From: Reclinomonas americana ATCC 50394
Lineage: Eukaryota; Jakobida; Jakobea; Jakobida
Reading direction: 5' to 3'
Assembly (NCBI GenBank): GCA_048213135.1
Contig: PS015382.1
Coordinates: forward strand, 1-30,987
Length of the DNA: 30,987 bases
Shown here: piece by piece, positions 12,439 to 24,009 of the stretch
Numbering within the stretch: the first letter of the stretch is position 1
Layout: each line of letters opens with the position of its first letter
Notes under the pieces: model-generated
What the model saw: the letters and a program-made list of their open reading frames with translations, nothing else
The model's database searches: none
Told to the model about the DNA's origin: nothing
Program-made: the position numbers and the translations under genes

Positions 12439-14342
12439 ATGGACGCGGTGCTCGTCAATGTGCTGCTGCGCGTGTTTGTCGCGCTGTTCCCGCACTCTGG
12501 TGTGCTTTCCCCCTTCTCCAACTCGCTCGTTTCTGTCCGCTCATTTGTTGAGAAAAGGCGAGGGACGGCCGCCGATGTTTGGGGACTTTGAGGCGCAGCG
12601 GCACTGGATGGAGGTGACTGTGGCACTGCCGCGGGAGCAGTGGTACGTCCACTCATTACCCGACAACGATCTGATGTATTGGGGACTCGATTATCCGCCA
12701 CTCTCCGCCTATCACAGTCTGCTCGCCGGCCACGTGTTGCGTGACGCCCACACACACACGTACAACACACACACTCACCCTCTCACATGGATGCCAACCT
12801 GCAATTCCTCTTTCATATGTCAGCGCGGAACTGGTGGTTCCGGACTTGGTCGCCCTGCATTCCTCGCGCGGTCACGAGTCGCTCGCTGGCAAGGTCTTTA
12901 TGCGAGCCTCGGCACTGATCGCCGACATTCTCGTGTACTTTGTCGCCATTCTCGCCTGCTGGCGCATCTTTCGGCATGTGCAAAAGTCCGTGGATCATGT
13001 GATTCCGCCGCGATCGGCCTCCCTGTTTGCGCTGCTGGCGGCGCCGCCTCTCATTCTAGTGGATCACGGTCACTTTCAGTACAATGTGGTTAGCCTGGGA
13101 GTGACGGCGTTGGCCTGCGCATTCGCTGCTGTGCACGCGGATGGACTGTGCGCGGTGTGCTTCACGCTGGCGATCTGCTACAAGCAAATGTCGCTGGCGC
13201 ACGCGCCGGCCTTGTTTGTGTACTTGCTGGCACAGTGTGCGCTGCGTGCCACGTGGAGCAAGCGGTGAGCCTCGATCCTGTCTCCTGGGTGTGCGTAAGT
13301 GGCCTTCTGACGGCGATTCAGTGTGATGCATTTTGCGTGGATTGGCTTGTGTACGTTGTCCACCATTGCTGTGGTGTGGCTGCCGCTGGCCAGCACCGCC
13401 GTGGACGTGCTGCATCGCATGTTCCCCGTCGGCCGTGGTCTCTACGAGGACAAGGTGGGGTGTAGCGTGTTGTCTGCGGAGCAGAGGCAGTGCGACTGAC
13501 CGCACGTGCCAGGTGGCCAATTTGTGGTGCTCGATTGCGCCCTTCTTCAAGCTCAAGGACGTGACGCCACTGTCCACGCAAGTGCGCGTGTGGTGAGTGA
13601 CTGTTCCCACTCGGTCCATTTGCTTGCACGCTCATTATTTTTCGAGCAGTCTGCTGTTCACGCTGCTGTCGATTGCGCCGCCGTGCCTGCTGCTGTGGCT
13701 CCGCCGACGGTGGCACGCCAGCGGCCCGGTGCACCTTTTGCGCTGCCTGATCATCAGCTCTCTCGGCTTCTTCTTGTGCGCCTTCCACATGCACGAAAAG
13801 AGCATTCTGCTGGTGGTGCTGCCGGTGACGCTGTTGCTGGCCACACCCGACTTGTCGCCCCTCGAACGCGCCATTTGCGTCTGGTTCATCACGGTGTCCA
13901 CGTTCAGGTGCGTTGATGCTGTTGTGAGACCTCTTCAGCAACGCTGGACTCACTCGAGCGCGCACAGCATGTATCCGCTGTTGGAGCGTGATGGCCTCTC
14001 GGTTCCGTACGTTGTTTTGACCGTGTTGTGGACGTGGTGGATGCGACGAGAACTCGTCTGCATTCGCTGGCTGTGTGTGGTGCGCGATGATAGAGAAAGT
14101 GGGTTGCTTCTTTCTCCCTCATTCATTCTCACTCTTTGTTTGACGCACAGCTGTCGACAGTGGCCATGCTCGCACTGCACGCATGCATGGCATTGCTGCG
14201 CGCACCGGCACGCTACCCAGACCTGTGGCCGTACCTGATCACCACGTGCTCATTCGGCCACTTTGCCCTCTTCTACGTGTACCAACTGGTGCGCATGTAC
14301 CGCGACACCGGCAGTGCCGACACCAAGGCCAAGGAACAATAA
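12439..14342 (+). CDS. ALG6: Dolichyl-P-Glc:Man9GlcNAc2-PP-dolichol alpha-1,3-glucosyltransferase
   Basis: ER multispanning GT-C enzyme that adds the first glucose to the lipid-linked N-glycan precursor using dolichyl-phosphate-glucose. Eight exons: 12439-12499, 12558-12735, 12824-13264, 13322-13454, 13513-13592, 13650-13907, 13968-14079, 14151-14342, giving about 484 residues (human 507). Diagnostic ALG6 segments appear in order: [82 protein letters not shown] and VSTFSMYPLL. The D in the first luminal loop (GDFEAQ) matches the family's catalytic aspartate. VANLWC and FPVGRGL(Y/F)EDK favour ALG6 over ALG8. The donor of exon 7 is ambiguous within a few bases. No other defects are seen. It converges on STT3. 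Confidence 0.95.
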
Positions 14343-14462
14343 TTGAAAACACATTCTTGATAGACTCTTTATGCGACACGATCACAGAGAACAGGGAGAG
14401 AGAGAGAGAGAGGCATCACCAAGATGATGATGTAGAAGAGGGAACCAATCATGGACCCCCGC

Positions 14463-17400
14463 TCATGTACGGTTCTCGTCCTCTCGCACCTTGTAGATGC
14501 GTACCATCCAATGCTCTGTTGTGTACGCCTCTTCCAGGTATTCCATCTCGAATTCTTTGTGCCCAATTTCTGTACTCCGTACGCGATCCCAGCCAGTTGG
14601 TTTTCCTGTGGTGATGGAGAACCAAGTAGGTAAGCCACAATAGAACTCTACTTCCACACACACACACACACACGCACACACACTCTATTGCCCTCGGTCT
14701 CTCCCGCTCTCTCTCTCTCTCTCGCTCTCTCGCTCGCTCGCTCTCTTTCCCTCTTTCTCTCGTCCTCCGAGCTCTTTCCCTCACTCCCTCCCTCCCCTCT
14801 CTCTCCGTGACACTCACCATATTCTGTCATGACCTCGCCGAATCGATAGTAACACATCTTGTACATCATGCTGTTGTGTAAGCGTGGCGGCGCGTCCTCG
14901 TCTACTCGATACTCGCCACGACGACTGCGTACAGAGAGAGAGACACAATGTGGCGCTCAGTCACCGCGGGCCGTTGTGCATCACCTCCAAATGCACCCGC
15001 ACGCAACGTCATGTAATCCGTGTCCTTGAACGACGAATCAATGGAGCCAGCGATACGAATCATCCACAAGAACTTGTTGATATCATCCGAGGCGTAGCCC
15101 GTCATGCCACCGCACACCACCAGCACGTAGTCGACGTCGAGCGCACGCAGCACATTCAGGCCGACCTCCTCGGTGCTGGCAAACGCCTTGGCCACCGTGG
15201 CAATGTGCGTGTTGTTCCACGTGTTGTTATCGACAATGACGGTTCTGTTGGCCATACCCGATATCTGCGTGGTGATGGTGGAGGATGGTGAGTTACGTGT
15301 GTGCGCGCACATAGGCCATCACCTGGGTGCCACGCAACTTGATAACCATAATCCCACCAACTCATAATCTTGGCATCCGGTGGGGTGTTGTAGCGGAGCC
15401 AGTGGTACGCCTCACGGAAATCGTCGAAAATGATGCGGTTGCCGCGCATGCTGCGCGCCGCCATGACAATGGACGGCGACGAGTACGCCTCCGAGGTGAC
15501 CCAGATCGAGTGGCGCACGTAGAAGAAGAGCAGGAAGGTGATGAGCACGATCATGGCGATCGAGAGGAAGCGGTTCATGAACGGGCGCTCGACAGCGACG
15601 GCCTTTCTGCCCGCCGACGGGTCCACCACGTCATCGTCGGGGCCTGTACGAGGAGAGGCAAGTGAGGCGGGGAGATACAGGATAATATCATGGCCGCGCA
15701 GCTACGTACCAGTCTTGAAGACCCACATTAGATTGTTCATGCTCGAGGAGAGACCAATGCCAGCCAGCAGGCAGGCCACCGGAGCCAACACCAGCATCAA
15801 ACGCACCATTACGCCGGCAAAGTACACACTGGTGACACCGTACAGGGCCAGGAAGAGCACGCCGTCGGTCTTTGGGTTCTCCCACGGCGTCTGGTAGCAC
15901 ACGTACAGACCTGCGTGACGAAGCGCAGTTAGCGGCAATGCCAGACACCATAGATGTAAACAAACACTACGCACCAATGGGGAACAGGTACACGAGAATG
16001 TGCAGATCAAAGAAGAACGACGCCCAAGTGGTCGGCTGATGCTCAGACACGGAGGCGATAATGGGCACGTGGTCCTTGGCGTATGTCGGATCGAGCAGCG
16101 CGATGAAACGACCCGTCCAGCCCGGCGAGTCTGTGTGCATCAGTAGTGAGGAGAGAGGTCCACATGGAGAGTGATCCGTCGGGAGAAGGAAAACGCAACA
16201 GCCAGTCAGGGCAAGAATGACAAAGAACAGCATGAAGGACAGCATGAGCGCGCGGATCGTGGTGCGCGTGACACGCTCAAAGGCCTCACTCGACAGGTGG
16301 CTGCGGAGCCAGCGCACGCCACAGAAGAGCTGCAAGCCGATGAAGGTGACCAGCGCCAGCAAGTGCTCGGAGCTCTGCACGGCCTGGAAGTTCACAAAGC
16401 GCACTTGCATGGAGAGCATCGTGCCGAGAATGTAGAACGAGGTGTAGGCCACGTAGAGACGGTTGGTGTACCGGCCGAACAGGATCATCAGGATCTGGGC
16501 GGAGAGGCAAGCGGGTGAGTCCACAAGCGTCGCACACACGCAGACGCTTCTCTGTTATCAAGCCAGCGACGCAACGACGTACAGCGGGATGAGGTTGATG
16601 ATGAAAATGTAGCCGCCCCACGCAAACACCATGTAGGCGTAGCCGAGGCAGCAGAAGGTGGACCAGAAGAGCGAGCCCGTGTTGACGGACTTGACCCACA
16701 AGTAGAAGGTGATATTCATCGCAAAGATCGCAATGGCTTCGTTATCGTACGAGCCGGCGACCGAGCGTGAAATGTAGCCTGCCAACAAACACGTGAGTCG
16801 CCACAGTGGAAGAGAGAGAGAGAGAGAGAGCGTGTACGCACCAGGCACAATGGCGAGGAAGGCGGCCGCAAACAGACCGGCCTTCTCATCGCGCACCTCC
16901 TTGCCGAAAAAGTAGGCGACCATCGATGTGTTGGCGGCGAAGACGGGTGCGAGGAACACGCACACGTTGCGCACGGACAGCGGGAAGGTGAGGAACGACA
17001 GGATGTAGTACAGGCCGGCCGCGGTCATCATCAATCCTGTCAGCGAGAGAAAGAGTGAATGCGAGTGGGCGAGGGAACAGAGTGTGCCGGAGATTCAAAA
17101 CACACCAGGGTACACGGTGCCGCCAATGATACGACCAAGCGGGTACCAGCTGCGCACGACAAGTGAGCACACAGGGACGAATGCACACGACACAGCGCAG
17201 CACGGAAGCACAACCGACCTGGCATCGTCGAACCAGTTGTAGAACTTGTAAAAGCCCTCCTCAATGAGGAACTTGGTGGTGCGGAAGTTGAACCAGGGAT
17301 CGAACTATGCGCGGAAAGACAGAGAACGTGTCATGCACACACGCACAACAACAGCGGCAGTGGCTTGCTGGCAGAGCGAACCTCATGAATGACTGTATGC

Positions 17401-17911
17401 AATGCACGCGCGCATGAGAATCGCAAGTCGCAAGCAACGCATCAAGACAGACACATAACGCACCGCTCTCGTAGCGCAACACGGCAAACAGTCGCACCAT
17501 GAACGCTGCAGCGGAACAAGTGAGAAAGAGAGAGCGCACAGACAGAGTGGACATGACCATGCCGCACTCACCCACGACGCAAATGAGACCGAGAATGAGC
17601 ACTCGCAGCACGACTTCCTGCACACGCGCGCGCAAGAGAGAGAGAGAGCAAGCCATCAGCGCCCAATGCAACGAGCAAGACGAAAGTGAGAGTAAGTGAG
17701 AAAGAGAACCTTGTGCTGATACGCATTCCAACCTGCACACACACACATGCATACACACAGACAATCAGCGCATGCAAGACACATGAGCAGCACACACACA
17801 CACACCGTCTTCCAGGTAACCAATGATACCCTGCGACTGTTGCTGCTGTTGCTGCTGCTGTTGCTGCGACTTGCTGGACGAGGCCGCAACCACGCCGCCT
17901 GCTCCCTCCAT
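14463..17911 (-). CDS. STT3: Oligosaccharyltransferase catalytic subunit STT3
   Basis: Transfers the preassembled glycan from dolichol-PP to Asn-X-Ser/Thr in the ER lumen. Sixteen exons: 17806-17911, 17710-17732, 17572-17617, 17464-17505, 17382-17392, 17219-17304, 17106-17149, 16842-17036, 16576-16778, 16200-16494, 15975-16130, 15710-15910, 15339-15643, 15008-15264, 14818-14924, 14463-14605, giving about 739 residues. All family motifs are intact: FDPWFNFR with the metal-binding Asp (77-84), SYDNE (194-198), SVSEHQ (377-382), WWDYG (565-569), [11 protein letters not shown], and the DK-type motif in [12 protein letters not shown]. The C-terminus ([17 protein letters not shown]) is typical. The N-terminus carries a run of nine Gln, unusual for STT3. 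An 11-nt exon completes VIHE just before FDPWFN. The 16131-16199 intron is a multiple of three but must be spliced to give [12 protein letters not shown]. Confidence 0.97.
14609..14817 (-). repeat. CT/CA-rich last intron of STT3
   Basis: A 212-nt intron (14606-14817), longer than most here, filled with (CA)n and (CT)n tracts on the + strand. Phase closes as [13 protein letters not shown]. Confidence 0.85.
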
Positions 17912-18016
17912 TCACACAAAGAGGAAACAACGCACACGCGCGACACAGAGAAGTGAGTGAGTGACAGAGAGACAGACACGCGGAATTTTCATATCGTGTG
18001 ACGCGAACTTGGAGAC
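17912..18016. promoter_or_regulatory. Putative bidirectional promoter, STT3/VPS29
   Basis: 105 bp between divergent start codons, purine-rich on the + strand. Assigned by position; no specific element is recognised. Confidence 0.5.
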
Positions 18017-19020
18017 ATGGTGGTGCGTGTCTTACGTTGCATACTCTGTGCCTTTGCTCTTGCTGCTTGCCATGAGCCTCTGCGCGCGCGCGTGTGTGTC
18101 TCTCTGCGTCTGTGTTTATTTTTGCGCGTGGCCATGCTGACATGTCACGCACTCTCTCTTGTTGCTCACACACACGCGCAGTTTGTGCTTGTCATTGGCG
18201 ATCTGCACATTCCGCATCGCGCGGCTGACTTGCCTCCGACATTCAAGACAATGCTGGTCAGTGTTGCTCTCACACACACACACAACATGCAATTATCCGC
18301 GCGCGCTCACTCTCTGCTCTTCACACGCACACACAAGGTACCCGGCAAGATCCAGCACATTCTGTGCACCGGCAACGTGTGCACCAAGGAGGCCTTTGAG
18401 TACCTCAAGACCATTTGCTCCGACATTCACCTCGCAAGAGGCGACTTTGATGATATGTCTCTCCTCATTGTCTGTCTGCCTTCCTTCCACTCGCTCATGC
18501 GCGTGTGTGTGAGCGCACAGAAGATCAGGGAGAATGTGCCAGAGTACGATGTGGTGACACTCGGCGGCTTCAAGATTGGCCTCATTCACGGCCATCAGGT
18601 GGTGCCGTGGGGCGACAAGGAGGCACTGGCAATGTGGCAGCGCAAGCTCGATGTCGATGTGCTGGTCTCGGGGCACACACATGAGGTGCAGAGTGTGTTG
18701 AGTGAGAGCAGCGGAGCAGGAAGGGGCGTTCTCATGCATCGTTCTTGTCAGGTGCGTGCGTATGAGCACGAGAAGAAGTTCTATTTGAATCCGGGATCGG
18801 CCACGGGTGCGTTCAGCGCATTGAGAAGGTTTGTTGGCGTCGCTGTTGTTGTGCGTGCGTGTGTATGTAACGCTCATGGCGTGGGGGTGGCAGCGAGGCG
18901 GAGACAGTACCATCATTCATCCTCATGGACGTGCAAAATACGCAAATCGTCACGTACGTGTATCAGTTCGACAAGGAACTGGTGGTGCGCAAGAAGGTCT
19001 TCAACAAGGAGGAGGCGTAG
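18017..19020 (+). CDS. VPS29: Retromer subunit VPS29
   Basis: Metallophosphoesterase-fold scaffold of the retromer cargo-recognition trimer, which retrieves receptors from endosomes. Exons: 18017-18022 (only ATG GTG), 18182-18256, 18338-18456, 18514-18685, 18752-18828, 18894-19020, giving about 191 residues (human 182-186). Family blocks appear in order: [80 protein letters not shown] and PSFILMDVQ. The first exon codes only Met-Val before a 159-nt intron, as judged from [11 protein letters not shown]. The exon 3/4 junction (GDFDD-IAQK) is chosen by phase and leaves a few extra residues compared with animals. Confidence 0.95.
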
Positions 19021-19254
19021 GCTTGATCTCCTCGTCGCTTTTCTATGTTTTGTGTGTGCGTGTGTGTGTGGTGCGGACCGGCTTCTTGCGCGTGTGCTAT
19101 TGAAAAATGGAACCCTGTCTGCGTTTCTCTTGTCTTTCTTTTCTCTTTGGTTGTTGCATTGAAAAAACAAGTTGAATGTCTATGCTACACACACACACAC
19201 ACGCGCTCTCTCGCTCTCTCTGGCACACACACAGTTTCGCTCACTTGCTGCGCC

Positions 19255-21271
19255 TCATTGCGGAACCTCGGGGTCCGAGTCATCGCTCTCCGACTCGGCC
19301 TTGCCCGACGACTCGCCCTCGTCGGCCTTGGGAGAGGCCGATGGTGGCGGTGGCAGGTACTTGCGTGCCCTCTCCTCCGCCTCCTCGCTGCCGAGCTCGC
19401 TGGGCCAAAAGGCCGCGTGGTGTCGCATCACTTCGCGGATGGTGACAGTGGTGCCCGGCTGTGCCTTCTCGCGCACGGTTTCGGCACTCAGTGGCTCCAG
19501 GGCGGCCGTCTGGTGCAGCAGCTGGCGCACAGTGGCCTCGGCAGCCGCCGGAATGGCGTCCAGATTGTAACCGCCCTCCAGTGCAACCACCACGCGACCC
19601 TGCAAGTAAGCACGAGTGTGTCAGAATGCAGAAATAGCTGCTCTGTCTCTCTTCGCCTTCCACCTCAACATTCCATGCACAATACATGGCAGCTGCTCAC
19701 TGTGCCGCTCTGGCGCACAGCATCTCTATCTCTTTGCCTTCTGCCCTCAGAACTCGTTTCATGGCAGTCTTCGTTGTCTTCTCCACCCTTCTCCCGGTCC
19801 CCCCTCCCACTTCGCAACTTGCGCCAGAGTGAGCAGTCGGCTGGTCATGTAGGCAAAGCCATTCGGCGTCAGCTGGAACTTGCCGAGTGGATCACCTGCG
19901 GCGGCGTCGAACCCGGCGCTGACCAGCACCAGGTCCGGATCGAAGCGCTCACACACTGGCATAATCACACACTCGAACGCCGCGGCGTAGTCGGCGTCGC
20001 CCTTGCCGAGCTGCGTGAAGGGAATGTTGATGTTGAATCCTTGGCCGGCGCCGGTGCCCGAGTCCGCAATGGCACCGGTGCCCGGGTAGAAAAAGTCACC
20101 GTACCGATGCAAGCTCACAAACAACACCTGTGTGTGTGTGTGATCCAATGAGAGGTGAACTCCCCCTTGCGCGACAACACAAGCCACGCAACATCGTCAC
20201 GATCCTCGAAACACTTTTCCGTGCCGTTGCCATGATGCACATCCCAGTCGATGATCGCCACACGTCGAGCCAAGCCCGAGGCGATGGCGTCCTGCGCGGC
20301 CACGGCCACATTGTTCAGCATGCAGAATCCCTGCGCCTTGATCGGCTCGCAGTGGTGGCCGGGCGGTCGGATGATGGCAAACGCGTTGCTGTACTCGCCT
20401 TGCAGCACACGGCGGCTCAATTCCTGCGAGACACACATGCATGAGAGGCAGCCGGCTCTATTGCCGCCGACAAGACACCACGCACCACCACACTCCCGCA
20501 CGCCAGCATGGCCGCCTGGTACGTGTTGGCGCTGTAGAACATGTCGCCGTTGACGCGGAAGCCGAGATGAGCCGCCAGTCCCGACGCCAAGTCACCACTG
20601 CGACGCAGCGACAAGTTGGAGTGAGAGAGGCTCGAAGACCGCAAGCGCCGTCCCTCACGCATTCACCAACAAGAAAGCAACAACTGTCTCGCTGATGAAG
20701 TCCAACCATCACGAAACTCTTCTTCCTCGTCAAACCACGTCGTCGACGACTGCAAGTAATCCACAATCGACGCATCGTGCACACGCAGCACCTCCTCGCG
20801 CGTGGCCTCGCGCGCCGGCATCCGCTGCATTTGCTCTGCGACAATAATCGTTGAGAGAGAGATTGACAAGCACACTCGTTATCAATTGACGTGCGCGCAC
20901 CCGTCAACCCGCACGCCTTCAACCGCTCATGAATGCGCTCAATGCGCGCCGGGCACTCGGGATGCCGAGGTGGCCCCTGCACTTGTGTCATGAGATTTAC
21001 ACAAGATAACTGATCGATCTGTGTTTAACGCTCTCTCTCTCTCTGCGTGTGACCCTCTTCCTCTCCTCCAGCGCACCTGATGGAGCATCATACGCTCATC
21101 GAAGGCGTATCCAGTCGGCAACTGCCAGGCGCGCAAGTCAACATCTTTGCGATCACGATGAAAAACGCGTGCACGTGACGATGACAAGGCACAGGCAAAG
21201 GAGGAAGACAAGGAGAAGACACGCAGTGGTGGTGGTGGTGGTGAGCGCGAAAGCCGTCCCCAATTGAACAT
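19255..21271 (-). CDS. Class II-type (HDAC6/HDAC10-like) zinc deacetylase
   Basis: Zn-dependent lysine deacetylase, one catalytic domain, about 446 residues. Exons: 21223-21271, 21077-21144, 20901-20976, 20685-20835, 20486-20597, 20193-20423, 19819-20127, 19255-19599. Catalytic features are complete: RPPGHH (171-176, paired His), DWDVHHGNGT (211-220; Asp213 and His215 bind zinc), SLHRYGDFFYPGTG, SAGFDAAAGDPLG (Asp303, third ligand) and LEGGYN (Tyr343, so not a class IIa His variant). An acidic Ser-rich tail ends the protein. There is no ubiquitin-binding zinc finger and no second catalytic domain, unlike animal HDAC6, so a histone or tubulin substrate cannot be chosen. The junction between exons 4 and 5 (20598-20684) is the least certain; the phase-consistent donor is GTTGTT at 20684. 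Confidence 0.93.
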
Positions 21272-21465
21272 TGGCACTTTGATGGAGAGAAGAACGATGG
21301 TGTTCGAAAAACAAAAACGCGCGCCGAGAGAGCAGGAGAAGGAGAAGAGAGAGAGAGGAGGAAGAGGAACGATGCGTCACAGAACCTCGCTGCTCATAAG
21401 ACCCGAGTTGAAGCAGAGTTGTCTGAGTGCCGATCGACTGACATTTCCCGCTCAAAGACACTTTT
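21272..21465. promoter_or_regulatory. Putative bidirectional promoter, HDAC/actin-related gene
   Basis: 194 bp between divergent start codons, purine-rich on the + strand. Assigned by position only. Confidence 0.45.
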
Positions 21466-22985
21466 ATGACCGACGGACGCGCAGTTGTCATCGACCTCGG
21501 TGCCGGCTGCATCAAGTACGGCTTCTCAGGTTTGTCTCTCCATGTGCACACACTGCATGCGTGTTCTTACGAGTGTGCGTGACATGGCGCGGCATGTCTT
21601 GTGCTTTTGCAGCCTATGAGCTTCCGCGCATCATGCCACACGTGTTCCTCCGCTCCAGCGATCCCTCCACAGTGCCGTCGCTGTTTGGCGAGGCCGCAGT
21701 GGCGAGCAGTGAGGAGGAGCAGATGCAGCGGAGTCTGTGCAGAAGTGTGTGGCGCGGAGGGCGTGTCGAGGACTTTGGAGCGTTCTGTGAGCTGCTGGAG
21801 AATGTGTACAGTGCGGCTCCGGAGCGGTTGGATGTGGCGTTTGAGACGCAGGTGTGTGTGTCTCTCTGTGAGAGAGAGCAGCATGACATCGCAGTCGGGA
21901 ATGATGACGATTGTATGTCAGCCGCTGTTTTTGACCGAGTCGGAGCTGTGGGGAAAGCGATCGAAGGACTACCGAGAGGATCTCACACAGGTGGTGTTTG
22001 AGGCGTTGGGAGTGCCGGCGTTCTACACGGCGTCGCATGGAGTCTTGTCGCTGATGGCGGTGGGGCGATCGTTGGGTGTGTCGGTGGATGTCGGCGAGGA
22101 GTCGACGAGAGTCGTGTTTGTGGAGGATGGTGCGCGTGTTTGCGTGTGTGTGTGTGTGTGTGTGTGTGTGCGTCTGCATGCGTTGTTGTGTTGATGGTGG
22201 GGTGCAGGTATAACGCTGCCGTCGACCATTGCGGAGGTGCCGTTTGGGGGGAGGCACATGACGGAGCGCTTGTTGCAGGCGGTGGGAAGGGATCAGTATT
22301 CGACTCTGCGCGGCTGGCATGCCGTCGATGCGTTGAAGAGAGAGGTTTGTCGTCGTTGTCTGTTGTTGCATCCGACCGTCGATGCATTGTGCCGACCTTG
22401 TCTCCTTTCCACAGCAATGCTCGGTGCCACTCGATTACCTGTCGGCGTTGGAGGCCGCTGGCGACACCGCTGTCGAGTGCACCGTCGACGGCGCACCCGT
22501 GTTTGTGCGCAAGGCGGCCTGCATCGGTTGCGCCGAACCGCTCTTTAGTGCGGAATTGGCGTCGTCGGAGCTCGGCTGCAACAGTCTGGCGCAGACGATT
22601 CTCGACTCGCTGGCCACCCTCGATCAGTTCCAGCGTGCCGATCGACTCACCGAAAAGGAAAAGGAGGTGCGTCTGTGTGTGTGCTCGCCGTGCAACACAC
22701 GCGCACTCATGTTCGCCCGCCGCACAGCGAGACTTCCTCGCGAACATTGTGGTCTCTGGTGGCGGCTCGATGCTCGGCGGATTTGCCGAGCGCCTGCAGG
22801 TGGAGCTGGAATCGCTGGCCTCCTCCTCCAAGACGGTGCGTGTTACGGCACCAAGCGATCGGCACGTCGCCGCATGGCTCGGTGCCAGCACGTTGGTGGA
22901 GTTGCCGGTGTTCCAGTCGTCGTGGTGCGGTCGCGCAGAATACGACGAGTACGGACCACCGCTTGTTAATCGCAAATGCCAATAG
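21466..22985 (+). CDS. Divergent actin-related protein
   Basis: Actin-fold ATPase family, about 385 residues (actin 375). Exons: 21466-21529, 21613-21851, 21922-22129, 22208-22344, 22415-22666, 22728-22985. The N-terminus has the phosphate-1 loop as DLGAGCIKYGFSA but lacks the following GDDAPR. The C-terminal third is the most actin-like: NIVVSGGGSMLGGFAERLQ (adenosine-binding loop), APSDRHVAAWLGAS, FQSSW, EYDEYGPPLVNRKCQ. The middle is poorly conserved. GVLSLMAVGRSLGVSVDVG parallels actin's phosphate-2 region, with the usual DSGDG replaced by DVGEES. A dynactin or chromatin ARP role is possible, but I cannot assign an ARP class. Ends 25 bp from the stop of the convergent REX1B gene. Confidence 0.85.
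22141..22170 (+). repeat. (TG)n tract in intron of actin-related gene
   Basis: Short (TG)n microsatellite inside the 78-nt intron 22130-22207. Its length may vary between individuals; no coding effect. Confidence 0.8.
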
Positions 22986-23010
22986 AAAAAAGAGAGAACC
23001 TACGGATTCT

Positions 23011-23541
23011 TCATACGGCAAGTTGCTGTGGCGTGTGCACATCGTCGCCGCCAACCACCTCTCCTTCTTCGTCCTCCACCACTCCGGCAGCTAGCTCCTC
23101 CTCCAACCCAGTCAGCTCCGCCTCTGCATAGCGGATCTCCTCCAGCACGTCGTTGATGGTGTCGATGGCCTGCGTAAGCTGCCGCCGCACTTCGCACATG
23201 GCCTGATAGCGCTCACGTGACGCCGCCGCCTCTTCCTCGTCCTCCTCCTCCTCCTCTTCTGCTGCCACTCCGTCGTGATGATGATGGTGGTGATGGTCAT
23301 CTTCGTCCGCCTCGTGTTCATGCTCGTGATGATGATGACGCGCGGCCAGCTTGCGCGCCTTGGCCTTGTCGGCCGCCCGACGAGCCTCATCGACGCGCGC
23401 CAGCTGATACCGCACTGTCAAGTGCAACTTGTCTCGCTCGCCCTCCTGCAGCGATCGAATCAGATCGGCCAGTGCGATGCACGACTCGCTGTTGGATAGC
23501 CGGAGTGCGGCCTCACACGAGCGGACACCAGCTGGAGGATG

Positions 23542-23585
<44 letters not shown>

Positions 23586-23932
23586 GCATAGAACGAAAGA
23601 AAACGCTACTTCTTTCGTTTGTTCNNNNNNNNNNNNNNNNNNNNNNNNNNNNNNNNNNNNNNNNNNNNNNNNNNNNNNNNNNNNNNNNNNNNNNNNNNNN
23701 NNNNNNNNNNNNNNNNNNNNNNNNNNNNNNNNNNNNNNNNNNNNNNNNNNNNNNNNNNNNNNNNNNNNNNNNNNNNNNNNNNNNNNNNNNNNNNNNNNNN
23801 NNNNNNNNNNNNNNNNNNNNNNNNNNNNNNNNNNNNNNNNNNNNNNNNNNNGCGACGTCGTACGACGTACGACGACGTACGTACGTACGTCGTACGTACG
23901 TACGACGTACGTACGTACGACGACGTACGTAC

Positions 23933-24009
<77 letters not shown>

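Noticed and set aside
16131-16199. Read-through of an open 69-nt stretch as STT3 coding
   Set aside because: It is in frame and open, but it interrupts the conserved [12 protein letters not shown] sequence, starts GTTGCG and ends CACAG, so it is an intron.
23852-23936. Regularly spaced ACGT/ACG units as a CRISPR-like array
   Set aside because: The unit is 3-4 bp with no spacers and the context is a eukaryotic intron, so it is a microsatellite.
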